A stretch of 64,000 bases of DNA. It comes from Microbacterium sp. SMR1. Lineage in GTDB: Bacteria > Actinomycetota > Actinomycetes > Actinomycetales > Microbacteriaceae. A model generated the notes under the pieces. That model was not told the DNA's origin. It saw only the letters and a program-made list of their open reading frames with translations, and searched no databases. Positions 22,422 to 31,409 of the stretch are shown one piece after another. The stretch lies in the NCBI RefSeq assembly GCF_003289625.1, contig NZ_QMBN01000001.1, positions 620,001 to 684,000 on the forward strand, in the 5' to 3' direction. Position numbers and translations under genes: made by a program. Position 1 is the stretch's first letter. The number at the start of each line of letters is the position of its first letter.

Positions 22422-22479
22422 CCTCCGGCGCACCGCGAGCCTGGCCCGGCGGCGCCTGCGGATCGGTCATGCTGGCTGC

Positions 22480-23391
22480 ATGCTCATCTCGGAGGCGGCG
22501 GACGCGTACGCTGACCACCTGCTGCGCGTCCGCAGACTCTCTGAGAACACCGTCCGCGCCTACCGCAATGACCTCGCCGATCTGGCTGCGGCGTCGGGCG
22601 ACATCGAGCTCGAAGAGGTGGACATCGAGGTGCTCCGCGATTGGGTCTGGCGCGCGAGTGAGCGGGGCGACGCGCGCTCCACCCTCGCTCGCCGTACCGC
22701 GACCGCCCGGGGCTTCTTCGCGTGGGCGACCGAGCGCGGCGCGATCGCCAGCGACCCCGCCCTCCGCCTGGCGTCACCGAAGCGGGCGCGGACCCTGCCC
22801 AAAGTCGCGACCGCTCAGACGATGGCATCCGTCCTCGACGATCTGCGGGCGCGGGCGGCCGACGGGGATCCGGTTCTCCTCCGCGACCACGCGATCCTCG
22901 AAACGCTGTACGCGACCGGCATCCGCGTGTCCGAACTATGCGGACTGGACCTCGACGACATCGACAGCGAACGCCGCACGGCACGTGTCACGGGCAAGGG
23001 CGATAAGGACCGGGTCGTTCCCGTAGGCGGTCCGGCATTCGACGCCGTGCAGGCTTACCTGGTCCGCGGGCGTCCGGTGCTCGCGGCACGCGCCGCAGGC
23101 CGAGCAGAGGCCGCGCGTGCAGTGTTCCTCGGGTCGCGCGGTGGTCGGCTGACGGCGCGCGCCGTATATGCGACGGTCTCGGAGAAGCTCGGCCCCGCAC
23201 TCGGGGTGGATGCCGTCGGGCCGCACACTCTGCGGCATTCCGCCGCGACCCATCTGTTGGATGGCGGTGCCGACCTGCGGGCCGTTCAGGAGATCCTCGG
23301 GCACGCGAGCCTCGGCACGACGCAGATCTACACGCACGTGTCGGGGGAACGGCTCGCCGCCGCCTATCGACAAGCGCATCCGCGCGCATGA
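22480..23391 (+). CDS. xerC: Tyrosine recombinase XerC
   Basis: This is a 303-residue protein from ATG 22480 (MLISEAADAYADHLLRVRRL). The N-terminal SAM-like core-binding domain has SENTVRAYRNDLADLA. The catalytic domain has the Arg in ATGIRVSELCGLDLDDI, Lys in GKGDKDRVVPVG, HTLRHSAATHLLDGGADLRA, LGHASLGTTQIYTHV and the Tyr nucleophile in TQIYTHV. It resolves chromosome dimers at dif with a partner recombinase. It is the usual gene after dprA in this family, so it is host DNA and not part of the element. Confidence 0.95.
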   Translation: MLISEAADAYADHLLRVRRLSENTVRAYRNDLADLAAASGDIELEEVDIEVLRDWVWRASERGDARSTLARRTATARGFFAWATERGAIASDPALRLASPKRARTLPKVATAQTMASVLDDLRARAADGDPVLLRDHAILETLYATGIRVSELCGLDLDDIDSERRTARVTGKGDKDRVVPVGGPAFDAVQAYLVRGRPVLAARAAGRAEAARAVFLGSRGGRLTARAVYATVSEKLGPALGVDAVGPHTLRHSAATHLLDGGADLRAVQEILGHASLGTTQIYTHVSGERLAAAYRQAHPRA

Positions 23392-23459
23392 TGGTGCGCT
23401 GGCCCTCCGCCGTCGTAGCGTTGGGAGAGCACACGGAGGAGCACGAAGAGGGGGCACGC

Positions 23460-24038
23460 ATGAGAAGAGCTGCTGCAGCGATCGGCGCGACTGTGCTCGT
23501 CGGGATGCTCGCTTCGTGCGCGCCGGTGGCGTCGAACGAGCCCGACCGGATCGTCCGGCCTACGGCGCCGCAGACCTCGGCGTCTCCCTCGGCTTCGCCC
23601 GCCGCGACGCCGGAAGCATCATCCGACGCGACGGTTCCTGCGGTGCCGGGGCCGAACGACCCCGCGTGCATCGACGGCGTCGTCGCGATCCGCGGAACCG
23701 ACCTCGACCTCGCCTTCGCCGGCGAGTGCGACGTGGTCCGCATCGAGGGCGCTTCGCTCGACGTCGACCTCGAGCGAGCGCGCGTCGGAAACGTCCTCGC
23801 GAGTGGTGATCGCATCGAGATCGACCTCGGCTCGGTCGACTCGCTCGAGATCACGGGGCAATCCGCCGATGTGGATGCCGCCAGGGTCGGCGCCCTCACC
23901 ATCGCGGGAGACCGCAACTCCGTCGACGCCGACGAGGTCGGCACCGTATCGGTATCGGGCAACGACAACCACGTCGACGCGGATCGCCTGGGAACGGTCA
24001 CCCAGAGCGGTGACCGCAACATGATCGGGAACGACTGA
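23460..24038 (+). CDS. DUF3060-type lipoprotein
   Basis: This is a 192-residue lipoprotein from ATG 23460 (MRRAAAAIGATVLVGMLASC), with lipobox LASC. A Ser/Pro/Ala-rich linker leads to a repeat region of short turns (VRIEGASLDVDLERARVGNV; LEITGQSADVDAARVGALTI; NSVDADEVGTVSVSGNDNHV) forming a right-handed beta-stack, the DUF3060 pattern. It should be exposed on the outer face of the membrane. Its function is unknown. The gene starts 68 bases after the xerC stop and ends 3 bases before the convergent peptidase gene. Confidence 0.8.
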   Translation: MRRAAAAIGATVLVGMLASCAPVASNEPDRIVRPTAPQTSASPSASPAATPEASSDATVPAVPGPNDPACIDGVVAIRGTDLDLAFAGECDVVRIEGASLDVDLERARVGNVLASGDRIEIDLGSVDSLEITGQSADVDAARVGALTIAGDRNSVDADEVGTVSVSGNDNHVDADRLGTVTQSGDRNMIGND

Positions 24039-24041
24039 CGC

Positions 24042-24545
24042 TCAGCAGCACGGCAACAGGATCGGCCTGGTGAGGCCGCCCATCATCAGGAGCGGGTTGA
24101 TGTACTCACCGTTGCGCCGCACTCCGAAGTGGATCGTGCCGTCGCCCGTATGGCCGCCGGACGCCACGGTTCCCACGGGCTCCCCTTGGCCGACCGCCGT
24201 CCCCGTCTGCAGGGCCGTGTCGACCGGCTCGAGACTGGTCACCACCCCGTCGCCGTGGTCGATCGTCACGACGGGGCGGCCGGCGACGGGCCCCGCGAAC
24301 GCGATGACACCGTTCGCCGGCGCGACGACCTCGCTCTCGCCCCCGCCGGCGAGGTCGACGCCTCGATGCCCGGGAGCGTACTCATGTGCCGGAGCTTCGA
24401 AGCCTCGCGCGACGGCGGCTCCGCGCAGCGGCATGACCCAGCCGGGCGAGGGACGCGGCTCACCACCTGGCGCGACGGCGTCGGGATGAAACGTGCTCAC
24501 GATGAGGAGCGCTGCTGCGAGCAGGGCGGCCGGGGAACGGGTCAC
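24042..24545 (-). CDS. Secreted M23 family metallopeptidase
   Basis: This is a 167-residue product with an N-terminal signal-type helix (LLAAALLIVSTF). The M23 (LytM) core follows: GHRGVDLAGG (zinc ligands His and Asp), APANGVIAFAG, VTIDHGDGVVTSLEPV, and HFGVRRNGEYINPLLMMGG with the His-x-Gly motif. It cuts or binds peptidoglycan cross-links, or acts as an amidase activator. Its place upstream of rpsB is conserved in Microbacteriaceae. Confidence 0.9.
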   Translation of the reverse strand: MTRSPAALLAAALLIVSTFHPDAVAPGGEPRPSPGWVMPLRGAAVARGFEAPAHEYAPGHRGVDLAGGGESEVVAPANGVIAFAGPVAGRPVVTIDHGDGVVTSLEPVDTALQTGTAVGQGEPVGTVASGGHTGDGTIHFGVRRNGEYINPLLMMGGLTRPILLPCC

Positions 24546-24644
24546 GAGTCGAGTCTTGAGACTCGTTCGTTCGCCGCAGCGACGTCAGCCGCGACACGCG
24601 GGCAACCCGTTCGCACGCAGCGTGGGGGAGGAGCGGCTCACTGC

Positions 24645-24650
24645 TACACT
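24645..24650 (+). promoter_or_regulatory. Probable -10 of the rpsB promoter
   Basis: TGCTACACT at 24642-24650 fits an extended -10 (TGn-TACACT) in the 277-base leader before rpsB. The -35 region is poor. The long leader is common for rpsB and may carry S2 autoregulation, but no defined structure is recognised. Confidence 0.35.
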
Positions 24651-24822
24651 GATCACCGCGCCTCGCTCGTCGAGGTGACTACGCGTGCCCTGAGCGATCG
24701 GTTCCCGATCGTGGCGCATCTTCCCCAGGTCTCCCGCTCCGGCGGCGAGCGGAAGTGTGTCGGGCGCCAGGAGTACCGGGCCGTCGGCCCGGCGAATCAA
24801 CCGAAACAGAAGGAGAACGGCC

Positions 24823-25719
24823 ATGGCCGTCGTAACCATTCGCCAGCTGCTCGACAGCGGCGTCCACTTCGGGCACCAGACCCGCCGCTGGAACCCGAAA
24901 GTCAAGCGCTTCATCCTCACCGAGCGCTCGGGCATCCACATCATCGACCTGCAGCAGTCGCTGTCGTACATCGACCGCGCCTACGAGTACGTCAAGGAGA
25001 CGGTCGCGCACGGCGGCACCATCCTCTTCGTCGGCACCAAGAAGCAGGCGCAGGAGGTCATCGCCGAGCAGGCGACCCGCGTGGGTCAGCCCTACGTGAA
25101 CCAGCGCTGGCTCGGTGGTCTGCTGACCAACTTCCAGACGGTCTCGAAGCGCCTCGCCCGCATGAAGGAGCTCGAGGAGCTCGACTTCGAGAACCCCGCA
25201 GCCAGCGGCTTCACGAAGAAGGAGCTGCTGCTCAAGAAGCGCGAGCTCGACAAGCTGCACAAGTCGCTCGGCGGTATCCGCAACCTGCAGAAGACCCCGT
25301 CGGCCATCTGGGTCGTCGACGCCAAGCGCGAGCACCTCGCGATCGATGAGGCCAAGAAGCTCGGCATCCCCGTGATCGGCATCCTCGACACGAACGCCGA
25401 CCCCGACGAGTTCCAGTACCCCATCCCCGGCAACGACGACGCGATCCGTTCGGTGAGCCTGCTCACGCGCATCGTCGCCGACGCTGCTGCCGAGGGCCTC
25501 ATCCAGCGCCACCAGCCGTCCGACGAGTCGGCCGAGGCCGAGCCCCTCGCCGACTGGGAGCGCGAGCTGCTCGAGAGCGCTCCTGCAGAGACCGCTGCCG
25601 CCGAGAACGCCCCGGTCGAGGGCGCTGCCGCCGAGGTCGCCGCGACCGAGACGCCCGCCGACGAGGCCGGCGCCGAGGCGCAGGCCGAGACCGTCGCCGC
25701 CGAGGCCACCGAGAAGTAA
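24823..25719 (+). CDS. rpsB: 30S ribosomal protein S2
   Basis: This is a 298-residue protein from ATG 24823 with AAGGAG nine bases upstream. S2 signatures include [62 protein letters not shown] and [20 protein letters not shown]. After about residue 235 there is an acidic Ala/Glu-rich extension ([19 protein letters not shown]), common in actinobacterial S2. It binds the 30S head-body junction. It is followed by tsf, the conserved rpsB-tsf pair. Confidence 0.98.
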   Translation: MAVVTIRQLLDSGVHFGHQTRRWNPKVKRFILTERSGIHIIDLQQSLSYIDRAYEYVKETVAHGGTILFVGTKKQAQEVIAEQATRVGQPYVNQRWLGGLLTNFQTVSKRLARMKELEELDFENPAASGFTKKELLLKKRELDKLHKSLGGIRNLQKTPSAIWVVDAKREHLAIDEAKKLGIPVIGILDTNADPDEFQYPIPGNDDAIRSVSLLTRIVADAAAEGLIQRHQPSDESAEAEPLADWERELLESAPAETAAAENAPVEGAAAEVAATETPADEAGAEAQAETVAAEATEK

Positions 25720-25743
25720 TCAGCGCGTCTTCCTGACCCGCTA

Positions 25744-25783
25744 CGATCGGCGCGGCCGCGGCTGAGCCCGGCCGCGCCGATCG
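25744..25783 (+). terminator. Hairpin between rpsB and tsf (attenuator)
   Basis: CGATCGGCGCGGCCG (25744-25758) pairs perfectly with CGGCCGCGCCGATCG (25769-25783) around a 10-base loop, without a T run. It may attenuate transcription into tsf or stabilise the rpsB end. Confidence 0.5.
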
Positions 25784-25824
25784 GCATCCACGAGATTTCA
25801 TACAGACAGAAGGAGCCGCCACTC

Positions 25825-26652
25825 ATGGCAAACTTCACCATCGCCGACATCAAGGCTCTGCGCGAGCAGCTCGGCACCGGAATGGTCGACACCAAGAAGG
25901 CCCTCGAAGAGGCCGACGGCGACGTCGAGAAGGCCGTCGAGATCCTCCGCCTCAAGGGTGTGAAGGGCAACGCGAAGCGTGCCGACCGCTCCACGAGCGA
26001 GGGCCTCGTCGTCGCGCGTGAGCAGGACGGGAAGGTCACCCTCGTCGAGCTCGCATGCGAGACCGACTTCGTCGCGAAGAACGACCGTTTCATCGCTCTG
26101 GCCGACAAGGTCGCAGACGCGGCCGCCGCGGCATCCGCCGACTCGGTCGAGGCTGCCCTCGCCGCAGACGCGTCGGGCCAGACGATCGAGCAGCTCATCA
26201 ACGATGAGGCCGCCATCATCGGCGAGAAGGTCGAGCTGCGTCGCGTGCGCACGCTGACCGGCGACGCGTTCGAGATCTACCTGCACAAGACGAGCAAGGA
26301 CCTGCCCCCGCAGATCGGCGTCGTCGTGGCGTACTCGGGCTCGGACGCGGAGACCGCCCGCTCGATCGCGCAGCACATCTCGTTCGCGAACCCCAGCTAC
26401 CTGTCGCGCGAGGACGTTCCCGAGGCCGACGTCGAGAAGGAGCGCGAGATCGTCACCGAGATCTCCCGCAACGAGGGCAAGCCCGAGGCCGCCCTTCCCA
26501 AGATCGTCGAGGGCCGCGTGGGTGCGTTCTTCAAGCAGGTCGCCCTCCTCGACCAGGACTACGCGAAGGACAACAAGCTGTCCGTCGCGCAGGTCGCGAA
26601 GGACGCCGGCATCACCATCACCGACTTCGCTCGGTTCAAGGTCGGCGCGTAA
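25825..26652 (+). CDS. tsf: Elongation factor Ts
   Basis: This is a 275-residue protein from ATG 25825, with AGAAGGAG upstream. The N-terminal UBA-like domain contains ADIKALREQLGTGMVDTKKA. The core has TDFVAKND, the conserved contact with EF-Tu, followed by the dimerisation-type repeats. It is the nucleotide exchange factor for EF-Tu. Confidence 0.98.
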   Translation: MANFTIADIKALREQLGTGMVDTKKALEEADGDVEKAVEILRLKGVKGNAKRADRSTSEGLVVAREQDGKVTLVELACETDFVAKNDRFIALADKVADAAAAASADSVEAALAADASGQTIEQLINDEAAIIGEKVELRRVRTLTGDAFEIYLHKTSKDLPPQIGVVVAYSGSDAETARSIAQHISFANPSYLSREDVPEADVEKEREIVTEISRNEGKPEAALPKIVEGRVGAFFKQVALLDQDYAKDNKLSVAQVAKDAGITITDFARFKVGA

Positions 26653-26660
26653 CAGCCCGA

Positions 26661-26690
26661 AAGGCCCGCATCTTCGGATGCGGGCCTTTT
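26661..26690 (+). terminator. Terminator after tsf
   Basis: AAGGCCCGCATC, TTCG loop, GATGCGGGCCTTTT: a classic 12-base stem with a UUCG tetraloop and T run. Confidence 0.9.
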
Positions 26691-26739
26691 CCATGCCCAT
26701 CCGGGCGATACTCTGCAACACAGCGATGAGAGGGACACG

Positions 26740-27459
26740 ATGAACGATGAGAAGACCGGGCGCCGTCGCGTCCTGCTGAAGCTGTCGGGCGAGGCATTCG
26801 GTGGCGGCCAGCTGGGCGTGAACCCGGATGTCGTCGGGCAGATCGCCCGCGAGATCGCTGAGGCCGCCGACCGGGTGGAGGTCGCCATCGTCGTCGGCGG
26901 CGGGAACTTCTTCCGAGGCGCAGAGCTGAGCCAGCGCGGGATGGACCGCGGTCGCGCCGACTACATGGGCATGCTCGGCACCGTGATGAACGCCCTCGCA
27001 TTGCAGGACTTCCTCGAGCAGGCCGGCGCCGCAACGCGCGTGCAGTCGGCCATCTCGATGACGCAGGTCGCTGAGCCGTACATTCCCCGTCGCGCGGAGC
27101 GCCACATGGAGAAGGGTCGCGTCGTCATCTTCGGCGCCGGGGCCGGTCTGCCCTACTTCTCCACCGACACGGTGGCGGCGCAGCGCGCCCTCGAGATCAA
27201 GGCCGATGAGGTCCTGGTCGCCAAGAACGGTGTCGACGCGGTCTACACGGCCGACCCGAAGAAGGACCCCACGGCGGAGAGGATCGAGCAGATCACCTAC
27301 GGCGAGGCGCTGCAGCAGGGGCTCAAGGTCGTGGACTCCACCGCATTCAGCCTGTGCATGGACAACGGTATCGACATGCGCGTCTTCGGCATGGAGCCGG
27401 CGGGGAACATCACGCGCGCACTGCTGGGCGAGCGCATCGGCACGCTCGTCACCGTCTGA
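26740..27459 (+). CDS. pyrH: UMP kinase
   Basis: This is a 239-residue amino-acid-kinase fold enzyme, ATG 26740. Signatures include [11 protein letters not shown] (phosphate loop), [74 protein letters not shown] and [16 protein letters not shown]. It phosphorylates UMP to UDP, feeding RNA, DNA and peptidoglycan precursors. It precedes frr as in nearly all bacteria. Confidence 0.98.
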   Translation: MNDEKTGRRRVLLKLSGEAFGGGQLGVNPDVVGQIAREIAEAADRVEVAIVVGGGNFFRGAELSQRGMDRGRADYMGMLGTVMNALALQDFLEQAGAATRVQSAISMTQVAEPYIPRRAERHMEKGRVVIFGAGAGLPYFSTDTVAAQRALEIKADEVLVAKNGVDAVYTADPKKDPTAERIEQITYGEALQQGLKVVDSTAFSLCMDNGIDMRVFGMEPAGNITRALLGERIGTLVTV

Positions 27460-27513
27460 GCCCCGCCCGCCTGCAGACTAGACTTGACCGGACGTACCGA
27501 CGAATGGAGTGAC

Positions 27514-28068
27514 GTGATCCCCGAGATCCTCGCTGACACGAAAGCCCGCATGGAACGCGCCGTCGAGGCGGCCAAGGAGGACTTCTCCACCGTGCGCACG
27601 GGACGCGCCAACACGGCGCTGTTCCAGAAGATCCTCGTCGACTACTACGGGTCGCCGACTCCGCTCGCGCAGCTCGCGTCGCTCAACAACCCCGAGGCCC
27701 GCACGATCATCGTCACGCCGTACGACAAGTCGGCGCTCAAGGCGATCGAGCAGGCGATCCGCGACACCCCCAACCTCGGCGTGAACCCGACGAACGACGG
27801 CAACATCGTGCGTGTCACCATGCCTGAGCTTACGGAGGAGCGCCGCAAGGAGTACGTCAAGCTCGTCCGTTCGAAGGGCGAGGACCACAAGGTTCACCTG
27901 CGCGGCATCCGGCGGAAGTCCAAGGACGAGCTCGATGGTCTCAAGAGCGAGGTCGGCGAGGACGAGCTGGTGCGTGCGGAGAAGGAACTCGACGGACTCA
28001 CGCGTGCACACGTCGACCTCATCGACGACGCGCTCAAGCGCAAAGAGGCCGAGCTTCTCGAGGTCTGA
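27514..28068 (+). CDS. frr: Ribosome recycling factor
   Basis: This is a 184-residue protein. GTG 27514 ([20 protein letters not shown]) is chosen because it gives the standard length. [60 protein letters not shown] and the C-terminal helices are typical. It splits post-termination ribosomes together with EF-G. Confidence 0.98.
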   Translation: MIPEILADTKARMERAVEAAKEDFSTVRTGRANTALFQKILVDYYGSPTPLAQLASLNNPEARTIIVTPYDKSALKAIEQAIRDTPNLGVNPTNDGNIVRVTMPELTEERRKEYVKLVRSKGEDHKVHLRGIRRKSKDELDGLKSEVGEDELVRAEKELDGLTRAHVDLIDDALKRKEAELLEV

Positions 28069-28073
28069 GACCG

Positions 28074-29084
28074 ATGAGCGCACCCGGCGACGACGCCCCG
28101 TCTCGATCCGAGCGGGAGCGCTCCCGTTCGCGCGAGCACGGTGATTCGGTGTTTCAGAATCAGGTGCGTGCCGCGCGAACGGAGTTCGAACAGCACATCG
28201 GCCGAGCTCGGGCCGACTTCGAGCAGGCGAACGAGCGCATCAACGCGCGGACCGGACGCAATCTCTTCGTCGCGATCCTGATCGGGGTCGCCATCGGCGT
28301 CGTCGTGATCGGGTCGCTCATCTTCGTGAAGTGGGTGTTCGTCCTCTTCGCGATTCCCGTCGCGCTGCTCGGCGTCTTCGAGTTCGTCCGAGCCCTGCAG
28401 GCCGCGGGACGACGCGTGGACGTCGCACCACAGCTGGTCGCCGGCGCCGCGGTGCTGGCGGCGGGCTTCCTCCTCGACGCCGGCACGCACTGGGTCGTTG
28501 TCTTCGCCGCCGTGGTCACGGTGATCGTCTGGCGGTTGATGGCGCAGATGGTGAGCGGCGAGAGCCGTCGCTACGGCCAGGTGCTCAGCGACGTGCTCAT
28601 CAGCGGCTTCGTTCAGCTCTACGTCCCGTTCCTCGGAAGCCTGCTGCTCATCCTCCTGCGCGAGGACGGCGGAGAGTTCTGGGTCCTCGCGATGATCGCC
28701 GTCGTGGTGGGCGCGGACACCGGCGCGTATGCCGCGGGGCTCGCCTTCGGCAAGCATCCGATGGCCCCGCGAATCAGCCCGAAGAAGACCTGGGAGGGTT
28801 TCGCAGGCGCGGGCGTGGTCGCGATGCTCGTCGCTGTCGGGTTCGCCTGGCTGCTTCTCGGACTCCCGGCGTGGACCGGCGTCATCATCGGTATCGTCAT
28901 CCTCGGTTCCGCGACGGTCGGCGATCTGGCTGAGTCGATGATCAAGCGTGATCTCGGCATCAAAGACATGAGCTCGTGGCTGCCGGGCCACGGGGGAGTG
29001 CTCGACCGACTCGACTCGATCCTGCCGTCCACCGTCGTGGCGCTCGTCCTCTTCCACGCTCTGTCCCCTCTGGTGATGTCATGA
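28074..29084 (+). CDS. cdsA: Phosphatidate cytidylyltransferase
   Basis: This is a 336-residue membrane protein. A charged N-terminal stretch of about 60 residues precedes eight or so membrane segments. The C-terminal CdsA signature SATVGDLAESMIKRDLGIKD and LPGHGGVLDRLDS is present. It makes CDP-diacylglycerol for phospholipid synthesis. The ATG is 6 bases after frr, and its stop overlaps the next gene. Confidence 0.96.
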   Translation: MSAPGDDAPSRSERERSRSREHGDSVFQNQVRAARTEFEQHIGRARADFEQANERINARTGRNLFVAILIGVAIGVVVIGSLIFVKWVFVLFAIPVALLGVFEFVRALQAAGRRVDVAPQLVAGAAVLAAGFLLDAGTHWVVVFAAVVTVIVWRLMAQMVSGESRRYGQVLSDVLISGFVQLYVPFLGSLLLILLREDGGEFWVLAMIAVVVGADTGAYAAGLAFGKHPMAPRISPKKTWEGFAGAGVVAMLVAVGFAWLLLGLPAWTGVIIGIVILGSATVGDLAESMIKRDLGIKDMSSWLPGHGGVLDRLDSILPSTVVALVLFHALSPLVMS

Positions 29085-29650
29085 CCTCGACCGATACCTC
29101 CCTGTCCACGAGCCCGTTCCCCGAGGTGCAGGGACGAGCCAAGGGATACGACCGAGCCGCTGTGGATGCCTTCCTGCGGCGCGCTCGCGAAGCGTTCGAG
29201 GCGTCCGAGGAGGACGACCTCGACTCCGCCGCGATTCGCGCGACCGCCTTCCCGCTCGTGCGCGGCGGGTATGCCGTCGCCCCCGTCGACGCCGCGATCG
29301 GACGGATCGAGGACGCATTCGCGGCGCGCGAGCGGGAACGTGCCCTGTCACGTGCGGGCGCCCGCGCCTGGGTCGGCCGCTCACGCAATCTCGCCCAGGA
29401 GATCCTCGACCGGCTGTCGCGTCCCGAGCGGCGGAGGTTCGATCGTGTGGGTGTGCTGTCGTACGGCTATCGCATGGACGAGGTCGACCTCGTGGCGGAC
29501 CGCATCGCCCGCTACCTCGAATCGGGTGAACCGCTCACCGTCGAGCAGGTGCGATCGGTCGCGTTCCGCATGCAGCGCGGAGGCTACCGCGAAGCGCAGG
29601 TCGATGCGGTTCTCGACGGCGTGGTGTCGGTGATTCTCGCCATCGGGTGA
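29081..29650 (+). CDS. DivIVA-repeat protein
   Basis: This is a 189-residue protein, ATG 29081 in an ATGA overlap with cdsA. Four copies of a short module with a GY/GGY turn and a VDA helix can be seen: GRAKGYDRAAVDAFLRRARE, VRGGYAVAPVDAAIGRIEDA, LSYGYRMDEVDLVADRIARY, MQRGGYREAQVDAVLDGVVS. This is the DivIVA-domain repeat found in short actinobacterial proteins next to cdsA. It may link membrane curvature or polar growth with lipid synthesis. It lacks the long coiled coil of full DivIVA/Wag31. Confidence 0.85.
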   Translation: MTSTDTSLSTSPFPEVQGRAKGYDRAAVDAFLRRAREAFEASEEDDLDSAAIRATAFPLVRGGYAVAPVDAAIGRIEDAFAARERERALSRAGARAWVGRSRNLAQEILDRLSRPERRRFDRVGVLSYGYRMDEVDLVADRIARYLESGEPLTVEQVRSVAFRMQRGGYREAQVDAVLDGVVSVILAIG

Positions 29651-29695
29651 GTCTGATGGAGAGAAGCTGCACGCCTCGCTAAACTCGAGGGCATT

Positions 29696-30376
29696 GTGAC
29701 TTCCCGCTCGACTGTCTCCCGGCGCACGACGCGCGTCCCGGCTCGTCGCGGGGGCACGCCGGTCTCCGCCCGCTGGTCGCGACGTCGCGGTGCGTCCTCC
29801 GTCTTCGCCGCGGTCGCTGCGCTCGGTATGGCGGGCGGCGCTCTGGCACCGCTCGGCACCGCACTCGCGGTCGCCCAGGAGAAGCCCGTCGAAGTCGTCT
29901 CGCTGTGGGCCGAGTCGCGCGGCGACGCGCAGGCGCTGTCCGGTGACGGAACGGCGACGGCGCCCGCTCAGCTCGATCGCAGCGGCTTCACCGTGTACGT
30001 CGCTCCCAAGCCGACGCCGACCCCCACCCCGACCCCCACCCCCGTGGAAGGCGAGAGCACCGGGACGTCGCGCGCAGCGCCGGTCATGTACTCCGGCGGG
30101 GGATCTTCCGCCGACTGGCTGAGCGCCGCCGGCATCCCGGAGAGCGACTGGGGCTACGTCGACTACATCGTGTCGCGCGAGAGCAGCTGGAACCCGAACG
30201 CTACTAACGCTTCGTCGGGGGCCTGCGGTCTCGTCCAGGCGTATCCCTGCAGCAAGGTGCCGGGTAGCGGGTACGACCCCGTCGACAACCTCACGTGGGC
30301 GAACGGCTACGCCGTCGGACGTTACGGCAGCTGGAGCGAGGCGTATGCCTTCTGGTCCAGCAACCACTGGTGGTGA
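29696..30376 (+). CDS. Secreted transglycosylase-like (APF-type) protein
   Basis: This is a 226-residue protein from GTG 29696. A basic N-terminus and hydrophobic stretch (SVFAAVAALGMAGGALAPLG) form a signal. A PTPTPTPTP linker lies near residue 102-115. The C-terminal domain WGYVDYIVSRESSWNPNATN, ACGLVQAYPCSKVPGSG and YDPVDNLTWANGYAVGRYGS match aggregation-promoting-factor/lytic-transglycosylase-like domains, with the Glu in SRESSW as the probable catalytic residue. It likely remodels the cell wall. Confidence 0.85.
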   Translation: MTSRSTVSRRTTRVPARRGGTPVSARWSRRRGASSVFAAVAALGMAGGALAPLGTALAVAQEKPVEVVSLWAESRGDAQALSGDGTATAPAQLDRSGFTVYVAPKPTPTPTPTPTPVEGESTGTSRAAPVMYSGGGSSADWLSAAGIPESDWGYVDYIVSRESSWNPNATNASSGACGLVQAYPCSKVPGSGYDPVDNLTWANGYAVGRYGSWSEAYAFWSSNHWW

Positions 30377-30669
30377 GTGCGCGCGTCATGCCCCGTTCCA
30401 ACAGGCGACGGCCGGAACCGCGCGACGACTCGCTCGAGCGGCTGCTGAGCGGCTGGAAGCGCTCCGAGACGCGACGTGGCGTCGAATGGACCGTGCAGCC
30501 GGTGTCAGCGGCGCAAGCGCAGAAGACGTATTCGTGCCCGGGCTGCGGGCGTGACATCGCGCCCGCCACGGCGCATGTGGTCGCGTGGCGGGCGGACGGT
30601 GTCCTGGGCGACGCCGCGGACCTCGCCGCGCGTCGGCATTGGCATTCGGCATGTTGGAGGATCGCATGA
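30373..30669 (+). CDS. Small zinc-ribbon-like protein
   Basis: This is a 98-residue product from GTG 30373 in a GTGA overlap (ATG 30388 is an alternative). The basic N-terminus is followed by YSCPGCGRDI and RRHWHSACWRIA, giving a Cys-x2-Cys and His-x3-Cys pair for one zinc. It resembles conserved small actinobacterial proteins of unknown role. It is coupled to the following hydrolase gene by overlap. Confidence 0.7.
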   Translation: MSARVMPRSNRRRPEPRDDSLERLLSGWKRSETRRGVEWTVQPVSAAQAQKTYSCPGCGRDIAPATAHVVAWRADGVLGDAADLAARRHWHSACWRIA

Positions 30670-31406
30670 GCTTCGAAATCCGCGGACCCGTTCAGCTCCC
30701 CGCACGTCGTGAGGACATCGAGCTCCGCACGCTCGACGAGCTGACCCTGGTCGGCGAGCTCGCGCTGCCACAGGATCGCGAACCGGTCGCGACGCTCGTC
30801 ACCCTGCATCCGCTTCCGACGGCGGGCGGATTCATGGACTCGCACATCCTGCGCAAGGCGGCCGGGCGCCTCCCCGCCCTCGCCGACCTCGCCGTGCTGC
30901 GTTTCAACACCCGAGGAACGACGTCGCCTCGGGGGACCAGCGAGGGGACGTTCGAGGGCGGTGTCGGCGAGGTGTTCGACGTCGCGGCGGCGATGGCGTT
31001 CGTGCGCGATCGGGGCCTGCCGCGTCCTTGGCTGGTCGGTTGGTCCTTCGGGACCGAGCTCGCCCTCAAATACGGGCGCGACCACGACATCGAGGGCGTC
31101 GTTCTCCTCTCGCCGCCGTTGCACCGGGCCACAGCCGACGAGGTCGCTGCCTGGGCAGGCGACGATCGGCGAGTCGTCATCGTGGTGCCCGAGTTCGACG
31201 ACTACCTCCGCCCGGACGAGGCGCGTCAGCGCTTCGCCTCGATCCCGCATGCGACGCTCATCGCCGTGGAAGGCGGCAAGCACCTGTGGGTGGGGGAGAA
31301 CCAGACTCGTCGGGTGCTCACCGAGATCGTCGCGGCCGTCAACCCCGACGCGCTGCCGCTCGCCGAAGAGTGGGACGACGATCAGGCCTCGGACGACGCC
31401 TCCTGA
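30666..31406 (+). CDS. Alpha/beta hydrolase
   Basis: This is a 246-residue alpha/beta-hydrolase, ATG 30666. TLHPLPTAGGFMDSHILRKA (oxyanion region), VLRFNTRGTTSPRGTSEGTF, the nucleophile elbow GWSFGTELAL, then VVIVVPEFDDYLRPDEAR (acid) and VEGGKHLWVG (His) complete a Ser-Asp-His triad. The substrate is unknown. It ends 3 bases from the convergent permease gene. Confidence 0.85.
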   Translation: MSFEIRGPVQLPARREDIELRTLDELTLVGELALPQDREPVATLVTLHPLPTAGGFMDSHILRKAAGRLPALADLAVLRFNTRGTTSPRGTSEGTFEGGVGEVFDVAAAMAFVRDRGLPRPWLVGWSFGTELALKYGRDHDIEGVVLLSPPLHRATADEVAAWAGDDRRVVIVVPEFDDYLRPDEARQRFASIPHATLIAVEGGKHLWVGENQTRRVLTEIVAAVNPDALPLAEEWDDDQASDDAS

Positions 31407-31409
31407 GCG

